From Bacteroidota bacterium (GTDB lineage: Bacteria; Bacteroidota; Bacteroidia; Chitinophagales; Chitinophagaceae): DNA of 64,000 nt. This document shows, piece after piece, positions 8,123-16,994 of the stretch. The notes beneath the pieces are model-generated. The model worked only from the letters and a program-made list of their open reading frames with translations. It was not told the origin of the DNA and ran no database searches. The translations under genes and the position numbers were made by a program. The stretch is from positions 1-64,000 of the forward strand of contig JAFEAJ010000014.1 of NCBI GenBank assembly GCA_018266455.1, written 5' to 3'. Position 1 is the stretch's first letter. The number at the start of each line of letters is the position of its first letter.

Positions 8123-9484
8123 TTATTTCACCTTCAGTTCTCCGGCCTGCACCATGCGATAAAGCGTAGATTTGCCCACATCTAATTTTTTGGCAACAAG
8201 CAATACATCTCTGTCGTACTTATCCAAAAAATGCTGTATCAACTGTATCTCAAATTCCCTCAAAGTAAGCTCTTTGCTCAGCAAGCTGGTAATGTTCGAC
8301 GTGGTATTCATGGTAATATGTTCAGATTCTATAGCATCGCCATCAGACATCACAGCAGCAAGCTCCATAATTGACTTCAGTTCCCGCACATTGCCCGGAA
8401 AAGAATAGTTCACCAGTTTTTGCTGCGCATCTGCTGAAATTGATTTCTTAGGCATTTTGTTTTCTTTACAAAATGCATCTACAAAATATTTAGCAAGAAT
8501 GATGATGTCGTTAGCACGTTCCCTCAACGGCGGGATCTGGATAGGCAACCCAATCAGGCGGTAATATAAGTCTTCCCGGAAAGTTTTGTTCTTGACCTCT
8601 TCAATTAAATTCTTATGTGTTGCGACAATAATGCGGACATTGATGGGCGTAACCGCATTGCTGCCCACTTTTGTTATCTCTCTTTCCTGGAGCACACGTA
8701 ATAATTTTGCCTGTAGGTTGATGTCAAGTTCCCCAATCTCGTCTAAAAACAAAGTGCCTTTATCGGCTTCTTCGAACTTGCCGATCCTGCGCGTAACTGC
8801 GCCAGTGAATGCACCTTTTTCATGTCCAAACAATTCGCTTTCGAGCAGGTCGCGGGGAATTGCAGCAACATTCACGGCAACGAAAGGCTGCTTGTGCCTG
8901 TCTGAATTATAATGAATGGCTTTTGCCACCATTTCTTTTCCCGAGCCCGTTTCCCCGGTTATGGAAACGGTGATATTTGTTTTAGATGCTTTTTCAATAA
9001 GCGCAAATACTTTCTCAATGGCTTCGCTTTTGCCAATAATAAATTGCGAAAAATCATATTTTCGGCCAACCTGAGATTTTAGCGTTTCTACTTCCTGCTT
9101 CAGGTCACTTATTTCGCGAAGGTTTTTTATGCTGTTCCACAACCTGTCTTTTGTGTCCTCATCTTTCACGATATAATCGTATGCACCGTTTTTTAAAAGA
9201 TTGATCGCGGTGGCCACATCTTCCTGCCCAGAGATGATGATGACCCGCAAATCGGGATTTTGCTGTTTTATTTTTCTAAGCACTTCGGCCCCATCGCAAT
9301 CGGGCAGCGAGAAGTCGAGGGTGATCACATCCGGCGATTCGTGCAGCTGGGCAAAAAAATCGCCAGGCGATTCAAATCGTTTTACAATGTATTCGGGATT
9401 AAGGGAAAGATAATGCTGGAGCATAGACCCATACCAGGTATCGTCTTCAAGGATAAAGACTTTAAACGCATTGTTGTTTTTCAT
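8123..9484 (-). CDS. NtrC-type sigma-54-dependent response regulator
   Basis: Activates sigma-54 promoters after phosphorylation. Receiver domain at about residues 8-120 with acceptor Asp57 (DVITLDFSLPDCDG). AAA+ domain with Walker A GETGSGKE, the sigma-54 contact motif GAFTGA, Walker B GTLFLDEIGEL and the arginine-bearing FREDLYYRL. C-terminal Fis-type helix-turn-helix (DRDVLLVAKKLDVGKSTLYRMV). I took the ATG at 9484, since residues upstream of it in the open frame do not belong to the receiver fold. All ATPase motifs are intact. No -24/-12 promoter was recognised by eye, so targets are unknown. Confidence 0.93.
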   Translation of the reverse strand: MKNNNAFKVFILEDDTWYGSMLQHYLSLNPEYIVKRFESPGDFFAQLHESPDVITLDFSLPDCDGAEVLRKIKQQNPDLRVIIISGQEDVATAINLLKNGAYDYIVKDEDTKDRLWNSIKNLREISDLKQEVETLKSQVGRKYDFSQFIIGKSEAIEKVFALIEKASKTNITVSITGETGSGKEMVAKAIHYNSDRHKQPFVAVNVAAIPRDLLESELFGHEKGAFTGAVTRRIGKFEEADKGTLFLDEIGELDINLQAKLLRVLQEREITKVGSNAVTPINVRIIVATHKNLIEEVKNKTFREDLYYRLIGLPIQIPPLRERANDIIILAKYFVDAFCKENKMPKKSISADAQQKLVNYSFPGNVRELKSIMELAAVMSDGDAIESEHITMNTTSNITSLLSKELTLREFEIQLIQHFLDKYDRDVLLVAKKLDVGKSTLYRMVQAGELKVK

Positions 9485-9641
9485 ATCGGATTTTATCTGG
9501 ACTATAACGCAGAAATGGGCGGAAAAATATTCCCGAAACAAGAAAATTTCCAAATTTTGCCGGTTTCACGTATTATAAACCGTCCTGCTAACACTTAACT
9601 TTGACACAAGCCCATTAACAAGCGAAGCTCAAAGCAGCTTG

Positions 9642-9709
9642 GGCACAACAAAAGGGCAAACACAATTCAAAATTTATTCTAATCATTCATCAAGCCAGGC
9701 ACAACAAAA
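9642..9709. repeat. Two direct copies of ggcacaacaaaa upstream of the helicase gene
   Basis: The 12-base sequence ggcacaacaaaa occurs at 9642-9653 and again at 9698-9709, 56 bases apart, just before the helicase start at 9722. It may be a regulatory direct repeat or chance in A-rich DNA. Confidence 0.3.
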
Positions 9710-9721
9710 AGAGCAGCTCAA

Positions 9722-12700
9722 ATGAAACATAACCAACAAGCATTTATTGCAGCATATAATAAGCTGAACCCCGAACAAAAAAAAGCAGTTGATACGCTTT
9801 CAGGGCCGGTTATTGTGAATGCCGGGCCTGGCACAGGCAAAACACAAATACTTGCCACAAGAATTGGCAACATCTTATTAAAAACCGACACTGACCCCAA
9901 TAACATACTTTGCCTTACTTATACTGATAATGGGGCCGTGGAAATGCGCAACCGCCTCCTGTCAATCATTGGTTTGCCGGCTTACGGCATCCGTATACAC
10001 ACTTTTCACTCATTCTGCAACGAGGTTATCCAGGACAACATCAGCTATTTTGGAAAACTGAATTTGGAACCTATTGGAGATATTGAGAAAATAGACCTAT
10101 TCGCAAAGCTGATTGATTCCATTGAAAATGATAATATCCTCAAAAGGTTCAAAGGAGATGTTTATTATGAAGCGCCCAGGATGGAGTCGCTCTTCAGCCT
10201 GATGAAAAAAGAAGCATGGGATGTTGAGCACATGAGCAGCAGGATTGATAAATACATTTCAATGTTACCTGAGAAAGAAGGCTTTTTTTATAAGCGCAAG
10301 TACAAAGAGTTTAATGCCGGCGACCCCAACCCGGGCAAAATTGAAACTGAAAAGGAAAAGATGGAAATACTGCGTGCCGCAGTTAAATTATATCCCCGTT
10401 ACAACCAGATGATGTCAGATATAAACCGGTATAATTTTGATGACATGATTTTGTGGGTACTGGATGCATTCAAAAAAAATAAAAATATTCTCAGTGATTA
10501 CCAGGAACGTTTCCAGTTTTTCCTGGTAGATGAATTTCAGGACACGAGCCGTTCCCAAAATTTGCTCCTCGAATACCTGCTGAGCTATTGGGACAACAAC
10601 CCTGATGTATTTGTTGTGGGTGATGCAGACCAGAGCATTTTTGCCTTTCAGGATGCAAATGTTGAGAACATTGAAAATTTCAGAAAAAAATATACAGGGC
10701 AAATCACTGAGATCAATCTCGTCAACAACTATCGCTCAACACAAATTATACTTGATGCTGCACATGAACTGATAAAAAATAATAATGGAAGGACCACAGG
10801 AAACGATGCGCCATTAAAAGCTTCCGGCATAAATAACCAGCACAGCACCCGGTTTGAAATTATTGAATACCCTAATTCATCTCAGGAAGCAATGGGCGTT
10901 GCTTTGCAGATCGAAAGCCTCATCCATCAAAATATTAAGGGCAGTGAAATTGCAGTGATTTACCGAAATCACGCACAGGTAGAACAGATCATTTCAATTC
11001 TTGATCACAAAAAAATACCTGTTAACACAAGACGAAAAGCAGATGTGCTTCAATTGCCATTTATTCAAAACATCATCACCCTGCTTACGTGGATCGATAA
11101 AGAAACAACCATCCCGTTTAGCGGAGATGACTTGCTTTTCAGAATTTTGCACTTTGATTTTTTTGCCATAACCCCAATCCAGATAGCCAGGCTCAGCTTG
11201 CTGGTAAATGAGAAAAACAATCCAGGCAAAACGGATAAATATTATTTAAGAAGGATAATAGCTGAAAGCAAAACCAGCAATGGCGATTTGTTCAACCAGC
11301 CAGACAATTTAGTTAAGGAAACCAGCAATACCCTCGAAAATCTTTTGAAGGCGAGCGGCAACCTAACCGTTCAGCATCTTATTGAGCTTGTTATTCAAAA
11401 AGCAGGCGCGTTGAATTATATCATGAAAAGTGATGAAAAGCCCTGGCTGATGCAGGCATTAAATGCCTTTTTCAATTTTGTGAAAGACGAATGCAAACGC
11501 AACCCCAGCCTCACTTTACATGGGGTGCTGACTACAATCAGCTTGATGATGAAGCACCGGATAAGGCTTGATTTAAATAAAGTATCCGCTACAGACAACG
11601 GCATCAATCTAATAACTGCCCATGGTTCTAAAGGGTCGGAGTTTGAACATGTTTTTGTGATTGGATGTAGTGAAAATATTTGGGACAATACCAATAAAAA
11701 TTCAAAGCACAATTATGCTTATCCTGACAATTTATTAAGCAGCCATAATGCTTCAACCGACACAGAAGAAAGCAGGCGTTTATTTTATGTTGCCCTAACA
11801 AGAGCCAAAACCAATCTTACCATTTCATACCCGGCAAAAGACAATAATGACAAGCCGTTGGTAAAATCGAAATTCATTACTGAAATTTTAACAGGCATGA
11901 ATTGGGAAACACATCAAAAAGAAGTTCCCGAAAGCGAACTTGCTTACCTGATTGGGATGCAGTTTATAGAAAAGGCAAGGCCGCAAATTGAAGTTATAGA
12001 AGAGGCTTATATTGCCCGGCTTTTAAAAAATTATTCGCTAAGCGTAACTCATTTGAACAATTTTTTAGATTGCCCGCTTAAATTCTATTACCAGAACCTG
12101 ATCAAAGTGCCGGCTGCAAAAAGCGAGAGCATGGTTTTTGGCAGCGCAATCCATTATGCATTACAGCGGCTCTTCGAAAAAATGAAAGAGAACGGTAAAA
12201 TCTTCCCTTCTCACGAAGAAATGCTGAGCGACTTTGACTGGTACATGAGCCTTCACAGAGATGCATTTACTCCTGAAGAATTCAAAAGAAGAAATGATTA
12301 TGGAAAGAAAATCATCCCTCCATATTATAATAATTACATAAACACGTGGAATAAGATTGTTGTGGTAGAAAAACCTTTTCGTAATATTTTATTTAAAACA
12401 GTCCCCCTGAACGGGAAATTAGATAAAATAGAGTTTGACGGGAAAAATGCCAATGTTGTCGATTATAAAACCGGGAGTTATGAAAATGGGAAGAAGAAAT
12501 TACAGCCGCCCAGCGACAAGGCTCCTAACGGTGGGGACTATTGGCGACAAGCCGTATTTTATAAGATCCTGATTGAAAATGACAAATCGAAAGATTGGAA
12601 AGCAGAGAGCACAACATTCGACTTTGTTGAACCCGTAAACAAGGAATACAAAAATGAAAAAATATTTGTCCGTGAGCCCGATATCGAAACTGTCGCTCAG

Positions 12701-12844
12701 CAAATCACAAATACCTGGCAAAAAATACAGGACCGAGAGTTTTACATTGGGTGCGGGAAACCCGACTGCCACTGGTGCAATTTTGTGAAAACAAACAATA
12801 TGGCCGTTGCATTCCATGAGCTTGATGAAAACGAAACAGAGTAG
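9722..12844 (+). CDS. UvrD/Rep-family helicase fused to a Fe-S PD-(D/E)XK nuclease
   Basis: 1040 residues. The N-terminal two-thirds is a superfamily 1A helicase: Q motif LNPEQKKAV, Walker A at 34-41 (AGPGTGKT), Walker B at 267-274 (FLVDEFQD), GDADQSIFAF, and motif VI ESRRLFYVALTRAK. The last 260 residues are a RecB/AddB-type nuclease with GKLDKIE and VVDYKTG (Asp914, Lys916). Cys784, Cys1011, Cys1016 and Cys1019 (DCPLKFYY; CGKPDCHWC) are spaced like the cysteines holding a 4Fe-4S cluster in AddB-type nucleases. It likely unwinds and trims DNA during repair. It is not a standard AddA or AddB, and no partner subunit is adjacent. Confidence 0.9.
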   Translation: MKHNQQAFIAAYNKLNPEQKKAVDTLSGPVIVNAGPGTGKTQILATRIGNILLKTDTDPNNILCLTYTDNGAVEMRNRLLSIIGLPAYGIRIHTFHSFCNEVIQDNISYFGKLNLEPIGDIEKIDLFAKLIDSIENDNILKRFKGDVYYEAPRMESLFSLMKKEAWDVEHMSSRIDKYISMLPEKEGFFYKRKYKEFNAGDPNPGKIETEKEKMEILRAAVKLYPRYNQMMSDINRYNFDDMILWVLDAFKKNKNILSDYQERFQFFLVDEFQDTSRSQNLLLEYLLSYWDNNPDVFVVGDADQSIFAFQDANVENIENFRKKYTGQITEINLVNNYRSTQIILDAAHELIKNNNGRTTGNDAPLKASGINNQHSTRFEIIEYPNSSQEAMGVALQIESLIHQNIKGSEIAVIYRNHAQVEQIISILDHKKIPVNTRRKADVLQLPFIQNIITLLTWIDKETTIPFSGDDLLFRILHFDFFAITPIQIARLSLLVNEKNNPGKTDKYYLRRIIAESKTSNGDLFNQPDNLVKETSNTLENLLKASGNLTVQHLIELVIQKAGALNYIMKSDEKPWLMQALNAFFNFVKDECKRNPSLTLHGVLTTISLMMKHRIRLDLNKVSATDNGINLITAHGSKGSEFEHVFVIGCSENIWDNTNKNSKHNYAYPDNLLSSHNASTDTEESRRLFYVALTRAKTNLTISYPAKDNNDKPLVKSKFITEILTGMNWETHQKEVPESELAYLIGMQFIEKARPQIEVIEEAYIARLLKNYSLSVTHLNNFLDCPLKFYYQNLIKVPAAKSESMVFGSAIHYALQRLFEKMKENGKIFPSHEEMLSDFDWYMSLHRDAFTPEEFKRRNDYGKKIIPPYYNNYINTWNKIVVVEKPFRNILFKTVPLNGKLDKIEFDGKNANVVDYKTGSYENGKKKLQPPSDKAPNGGDYWRQAVFYKILIENDKSKDWKAESTTFDFVEPVNKEYKNEKIFVREPDIETVAQQITNTWQKIQDREFYIGCGKPDCHWCNFVKTNNMAVAFHELDENETE

Positions 12845-12865
12845 CCTTTTTAAAAATTTCAGGCT
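12843..12865 (+). terminator. Weak intrinsic terminator after the helicase gene
   Basis: agcct (12843-12847) and aggct (12861-12865) pair around an internal ttttt/aaaaa stretch, and a T run follows. The left arm overlaps the stop codon of the helicase. The core is short. Confidence 0.35.
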
Positions 12866-12927
12866 TTTGAAAAGTTTTATTAAACAATTATTAGGGATCG
12901 CGAATAAGCAAATTATCACAAAGAAGT

Positions 12928-12935
12928 TAAGTTTG
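12928..12935 (+). promoter_or_regulatory. -7 box of the Ig-like lipoprotein gene
   Basis: TAAGTTTG fits TAnnTTTG and ends 25 bases before the ATG at 12961. No TTTG is found at the -33 position. Confidence 0.4.
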
Positions 12936-12960
12936 CAGAACTTTTTCTGAACCATAGCAA

Positions 12961-14385
12961 ATGAAATTCATCAGAAGCTTATCAGTTGCCGCATTAATGG
13001 TATTCCTGCTCATTAACCTGGCTGGCAATTCAGGATGCGCCAATATCATTCCGCCAACCGGAGGGCCAAAGGACACCATCCCCCCTAAATTGATCACTGC
13101 TTCACCACGTGATTCCGCTGTCAATTTTAATGGAAAGTCCATTACTTTCAATTTCGATGAATATGTAGACCTGGACAACCCTTTACAGAATGTGCTGATT
13201 TCGCCAACACCCAAAATAAACCCGGTTATAGAACGGCACCTGCGCACGGTAACCATCAGGCTCAAAGACACGCTAAGGCCACATACTACTTATTTTTTTG
13301 ATTTTGGCAGAACAATAAGAGATGTGAACGAAGGCAACATCCTTAAAAACTTTAGCTACGTTTTTTCAACAGGCCCGTATATTGATTCATTAAGTTTCAG
13401 TGGAAATGTGATTGTAGCCGAAACAGGAAAGCCCGACAGCACTCTGATCGTAATGCTGCACAGCAACCTGGACGATTCAGCAGTGATCAATGACAGGCCA
13501 AGATACGTAACGCGTGTTGACACTGCAGGCAGGTTCACTTTCCATTTTTTAGCACAGGGCATTTATAATGTATATGCATTGAAAGATGAAGGCGGCTCGA
13601 AAAGATACCTGTCAAAAAGCACTTTATTCGCGTTTAATAACAAGCCGGTTGAAATTGGACAGGTAAGCCAGCCCGTAACGCTGTATGCTTATGCCGAAGA
13701 AACAAAAAAAGCAGCAAAAACAAACAGCGGCAACAATAAAAAAGAAGAAAAAGAAAAACGGCTTGTAGTAGCAGACAACCTTCAAAGCAATAAGCTTGAT
13801 CTTTTAAGCAACCTGGAGCTGCAATTCCAGGAAAAGCTTAAAAATTATGATTCCACAAAAATTCATTTTAAAGACGGCAGCTTCAACAATATTGCGTCTT
13901 ACCAGTTAATAAAAGATACCACCGGCAAAAAATTGACCCTTGCCACAAAATGGCTCCCTGATTCACCTTACAGCCTCATACTTGAAAAAGATTTTGCAGA
14001 AGATTCTTCAGGCAGAAAACTATTGAAAGCAGATACAATAAATTTCAGGGCCATGAAAGAATCGGATTATGGCGAAGTGAAGCTCCGTTTCACAAACCTT
14101 GACCTTTCGAGGAACCCTGTGCTGGAATTTGTTCAAAAGAATGAAGTGACATTTGCTTATCCGCTCACTTCCCGGCAATTTAGCAGAAAACTGTTTGTCC
14201 CTGGCGATTACGACCTCAGGATTTTGTATGACGATAACAAAAATGGAGTTTGGGACCCGGGAGATTTTTTTGGCAAACACAAGCAACCAGAAAAAGTAGA
14301 GGAAGTTATTATTCCCATGAGAAATAAAAAAAGAGTATTTACGGTGAAGGCAAATTGGGAAAACGATTTCGATTTTGCCCTGTAA
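12961..14385 (+). CDS. Ig-like (Big_5-type) domain lipoprotein of unknown function
   Basis: 474 residues with a signal peptide and a lipobox-like segment (NLAGNSGCAN). The family-typical start of the mature protein follows (IIPPTGGPKDTIPPKLI), then an SbsA/Big_5 Ig-like domain at about 40-140 (SPRDSAVNFNGKSITFNFDE ... TYFFDFGRTIRDVNEGN). The rest is beta-rich, with a Lys-rich linker (KKAAKTNSGNNKKEEKEKR) and a C-terminal segment with a DDNKNGVWDPGDFFG repeat-like acidic loop. Such lipoproteins are common in Bacteroidota and face the periplasm or surface; their job is unknown. recR follows 18 bp after the stop and is probably co-transcribed. Confidence 0.8.
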   Translation: MKFIRSLSVAALMVFLLINLAGNSGCANIIPPTGGPKDTIPPKLITASPRDSAVNFNGKSITFNFDEYVDLDNPLQNVLISPTPKINPVIERHLRTVTIRLKDTLRPHTTYFFDFGRTIRDVNEGNILKNFSYVFSTGPYIDSLSFSGNVIVAETGKPDSTLIVMLHSNLDDSAVINDRPRYVTRVDTAGRFTFHFLAQGIYNVYALKDEGGSKRYLSKSTLFAFNNKPVEIGQVSQPVTLYAYAEETKKAAKTNSGNNKKEEKEKRLVVADNLQSNKLDLLSNLELQFQEKLKNYDSTKIHFKDGSFNNIASYQLIKDTTGKKLTLATKWLPDSPYSLILEKDFAEDSSGRKLLKADTINFRAMKESDYGEVKLRFTNLDLSRNPVLEFVQKNEVTFAYPLTSRQFSRKLFVPGDYDLRILYDDNKNGVWDPGDFFGKHKQPEKVEEVIIPMRNKKRVFTVKANWENDFDFAL

Positions 14386-14403
14386 TGCTTGTACCTTTAT
14401 GCC

Positions 14404-15021
14404 ATGCAACTTTCTTCTTCTTTATTGGAAAACGCAGTGAGCGAATTTGCAAAACTGCCGGGCATTGGCAAGAAAACAGCCTTGCGCTTAGTGATCCACC
14501 TGCTTAAGCAAGAGGAAGCTGTGGTGAACCATTTTGGTGAATCCATAATTAAAATGCGGAGGGAAATAAAATTTTGCCAGCGTTGTTTTAATGTAGCCGA
14601 TGGGGATATTTGCGCCGTTTGCGCCAATTCTCTGCGCAAACAGGAAGTAATCTGTGTTGTCGAAAACATCCGTGACGTGGTGGCTATTGAAAGCACGCAG
14701 CAATTTAATGGTGTTTATCATGTGCTGGGCGGTGTCATTTCACCGCTTGATGGCATTGGGCCGGACCAGTTAAACATCGAACCATTAATTAACCGGGCCC
14801 TAAAAGAAAAAGCACAGGAAATTATTTTTGCACTGAGCCCGACCATACAGGGCGATACCACCATTTATTATATCCAGAAAAAATTTAAAAGCTTACCAGT
14901 AAAAATTACGACCATTGCCCGTGGCATTGCCTTTGGCGGCGAGCTGGAATATGCTGACGAGATGACCTTGGCCAGGTCTATTACCAATAGAATGCCTGTG
15001 GAAAGTTATGTGAACCGATAA
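14404..15021 (+). CDS. recR: Recombination mediator protein RecR
   Basis: 205 residues, the usual RecR length. It loads RecA at gaps together with RecF and RecO. Order of parts: N-terminal helix-hairpin-helix (AKLPGIGKKTALRLVIHLL), a C4 zinc finger (CQRCFNVADGDICAVC), a Toprim domain (ICVVENIRDVVAIEST; GGVISPLDGIGP), and the C-terminal Walker B-like ARGIAFGGELEYADEMTLARSI segment. The ATG at 14404 gives the correct N-terminus. It lies in a repair-rich stretch with the helicase and the AlkA-type glycosylase. Confidence 0.97.
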   Translation: MQLSSSLLENAVSEFAKLPGIGKKTALRLVIHLLKQEEAVVNHFGESIIKMRREIKFCQRCFNVADGDICAVCANSLRKQEVICVVENIRDVVAIESTQQFNGVYHVLGGVISPLDGIGPDQLNIEPLINRALKEKAQEIIFALSPTIQGDTTIYYIQKKFKSLPVKITTIARGIAFGGELEYADEMTLARSITNRMPVESYVNR

Positions 15022-15035
15022 TAAAATCTACATGA

Positions 15036-15935
15036 TCACTGCTTATATTGCCCAACGAACTTGTATAAGTTAAACTCCTTTTTCTTGATGGCTTTTTCAA
15101 TTTCGTTTTCCAGGTCGGCTTTGTTGATGTGCTTAATCTTTTCATGAACAATAAGCTGATAGGCTTTTTCCGTGAGCATTTTCAATTTTCGTTCAGGCGC
15201 AGCCGTTAAATTGTCTTTTACTGAAGCCAATAATTCTTGTATGCCTGTGTTTTGAGTGGCAATTGTTTTTACTATCGGGATTTCTTTATGCTCAGCGGAA
15301 TACTTACGCATTTGGGCAATGCTCATGATAAACTGGTCTGCTCCGGGCCTGTCGCATTTGTTCACGATGAAAATATCTGCAATTTCCATCAGGCCTGCTT
15401 TCATTGCCTGTATGTCATCCCCCGCTTCCGGAACAAGCACCACTAAAGTAATATCTGCCAGCCCGGCAATTTCCACTTCACTTTGGCCAACGCCAACGGT
15501 TTCGACAATTATATAATCGAAATGAGCTGCTTTCAAAAGGTCGGTCACTTCAATCATTTTTGGGTGCAGCCCGCCTAAAGAGCCACGGCTGGCAAAAGAC
15601 CTTATAAAAACATTCGGGTCATTATACCATGCATGCATCCGTACCCTGTCGCCAAGCAAAGCTCCTTTGCTAAATGGGGAAGACGGGTCAACACATAGAA
15701 CGGCAATCTTCTTCCCTTTTTTTCGCAGCTCGCTTATAAGACAGTCTGCAATAGTGCTTTTGCCGGCTCCCGGCGGGCCGGTAATGCCGATAACAGGCAC
15801 AGTCCTCAAAGGCAACGCTTTTAGCAATTCTTCATACTCGCCGGTCTCGCTTTCAATCAGGCTAATAACCCTTGCCAAAGCTTTATGATCTCCCAGCCTA
15901 ATTTTTTCAATATATGAAATCGCCTTTACATTCAT
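15036..15935 (-). CDS. meaB: Methylmalonyl-CoA mutase-associated GTPase MeaB
   Basis: 299 residues. A G3E P-loop GTPase chaperone that gates cofactor delivery and protects B12-dependent acyl-CoA mutases. Walker A is in GITGPPGAGKSTIAD, the switch region in VDPSSPFSKGALLGDRVRM, the G3-like ETVGVGQSEVE, and base recognition by NKCD. The start codon overlaps the stop of the glycosyltransferase by 4 bases, so the two are translationally coupled. No mutase gene is in the window, so the association with glycosyltransferases looks like operon convenience rather than shared function. Confidence 0.95.
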   Translation of the reverse strand: MNVKAISYIEKIRLGDHKALARVISLIESETGEYEELLKALPLRTVPVIGITGPPGAGKSTIADCLISELRKKGKKIAVLCVDPSSPFSKGALLGDRVRMHAWYNDPNVFIRSFASRGSLGGLHPKMIEVTDLLKAAHFDYIIVETVGVGQSEVEIAGLADITLVVLVPEAGDDIQAMKAGLMEIADIFIVNKCDRPGADQFIMSIAQMRKYSAEHKEIPIVKTIATQNTGIQELLASVKDNLTAAPERKLKMLTEKAYQLIVHEKIKHINKADLENEIEKAIKKKEFNLYKFVGQYKQ

Positions 15936-16984
15936 TTCGCTGACAATTCATCAATCAAATCAGTATATTGTTTAGTAATGTGTTCCAGGCTATGATGAGC
16001 AGTAACATAATTGTAGGCTTTTTCAACCATTGGCCCAATGGCTTCAGGATGGCTTATTAACCTTTCCATGCCATCTGCTAATGATTCGGCCGAATTTTTT
16101 TTACAAAGAACCCCCCTGCCACCTTCTACCAACTCGGCGAGCCCGCCCGCATCAGTAGTAACCACCGGCACGTTGTACATAAAAGCATCCAGCACGCTGC
16201 TGCCTAATCCTTCCAAAACCGAGCTCATGGCAAACATGTCCAATATGGAAAAAAAGTCTTCTACATTTTCTTTAAACCCGGTTAAATAATAAACATCACG
16301 AAGCTGGTATTCATCAATTTTTCTCTTCATGTCGTTTTCCAGGTCGCCACTGCCGAAATGAAGAAACACCAAATTCCTGTTTTTTTCAAAAATCATGCGA
16401 ATGGCTTCTAACATTACTAATGGCGCTTTTATTTTAGTGAGAGAAGTTGTTGTGCCGATAACAAAAGCATCTTTGCTAATATTAAGGCCTTCTATCAGCT
16501 TTCCTGCCCGGTATATATCCAATTCCCTTTTGATACATACATCTGAAATCAGTTCAGTCTTGCGGCCGATAAAATTCTCAATCACCTCTTTAACCGCTTC
16601 GCTGATAACAACTATTTCGTCGGCAAATGAATACTTCCACTTTGTTATCGCGCCTTTAGGGGCATTAACGATCCTTCTTGTAAAAATAATTTTAGCCCGA
16701 TGAAAAAATTTTGTAATTACTGCATAAGTTAAAATATGCGATGCCTGTGCGTGCATTACATTATATTTCCTGCACCTGAATGCAAGAAAAAAAACAACGC
16801 TAAAAATATTGGAGAAGGAAAAGGTTTGGAATCCCGCTGCTGTTGACCTTTGTGCAAGCGGGGAATTTTTCCTGCACAAAAGCGACACTTCATACCCTGC
16901 ATTGCGGAACCCCAGCATATTATACAAAGTCTGCCGTTCGCCGCCGCCCCATCCTTTTTCAAAATTTAACTGCAACATTTTCAT
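15932..16984 (-). CDS. Glycosyltransferase family 4 (GT-B fold)
   Basis: 350 residues. The N-terminal GT-B donor/acceptor signature GWGGGERQTLYNMLGF is typical of GT4 enzymes. The C-terminal Rossmann half has FVIGTTTSLTKIKAPLVMLEAI, LVFLHFGSGDLENDM, VYYLTGFKENVEDFFSILDMF and the EX7E-like block AMSSVLEGLGSSVLDAFMYNVPVV. It transfers a sugar from a nucleotide donor, probably to a lipopolysaccharide or glycan core. I chose the ATG at 16984; the longer frame starts with TTG inside the preceding gene. It overlaps meaB by 4 bases, and its gene neighbour upstream is a family 2 glycosyltransferase. Confidence 0.9.
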   Translation of the reverse strand: MKMLQLNFEKGWGGGERQTLYNMLGFRNAGYEVSLLCRKNSPLAQRSTAAGFQTFSFSNIFSVVFFLAFRCRKYNVMHAQASHILTYAVITKFFHRAKIIFTRRIVNAPKGAITKWKYSFADEIVVISEAVKEVIENFIGRKTELISDVCIKRELDIYRAGKLIEGLNISKDAFVIGTTTSLTKIKAPLVMLEAIRMIFEKNRNLVFLHFGSGDLENDMKRKIDEYQLRDVYYLTGFKENVEDFFSILDMFAMSSVLEGLGSSVLDAFMYNVPVVTTDAGGLAELVEGGRGVLCKKNSAESLADGMERLISHPEAIGPMVEKAYNYVTAHHSLEHITKQYTDLIDELSAK

Positions 16985-16994
16985 ACAACCCGGT

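Noticed and set aside
8123..9484. A sigma-54 (-24/-12) promoter near the NtrC-type regulator
   Set aside because: No TGGCAC-N5-TTGC-like site was recognised by eye in the flanking regions; a matrix scan would be needed to decide.
9642..9709. 12-base direct repeats as helicase operators
   Set aside because: A-rich sequence of this length can repeat by chance and no further copy was seen; kept only as a low-confidence repeat.
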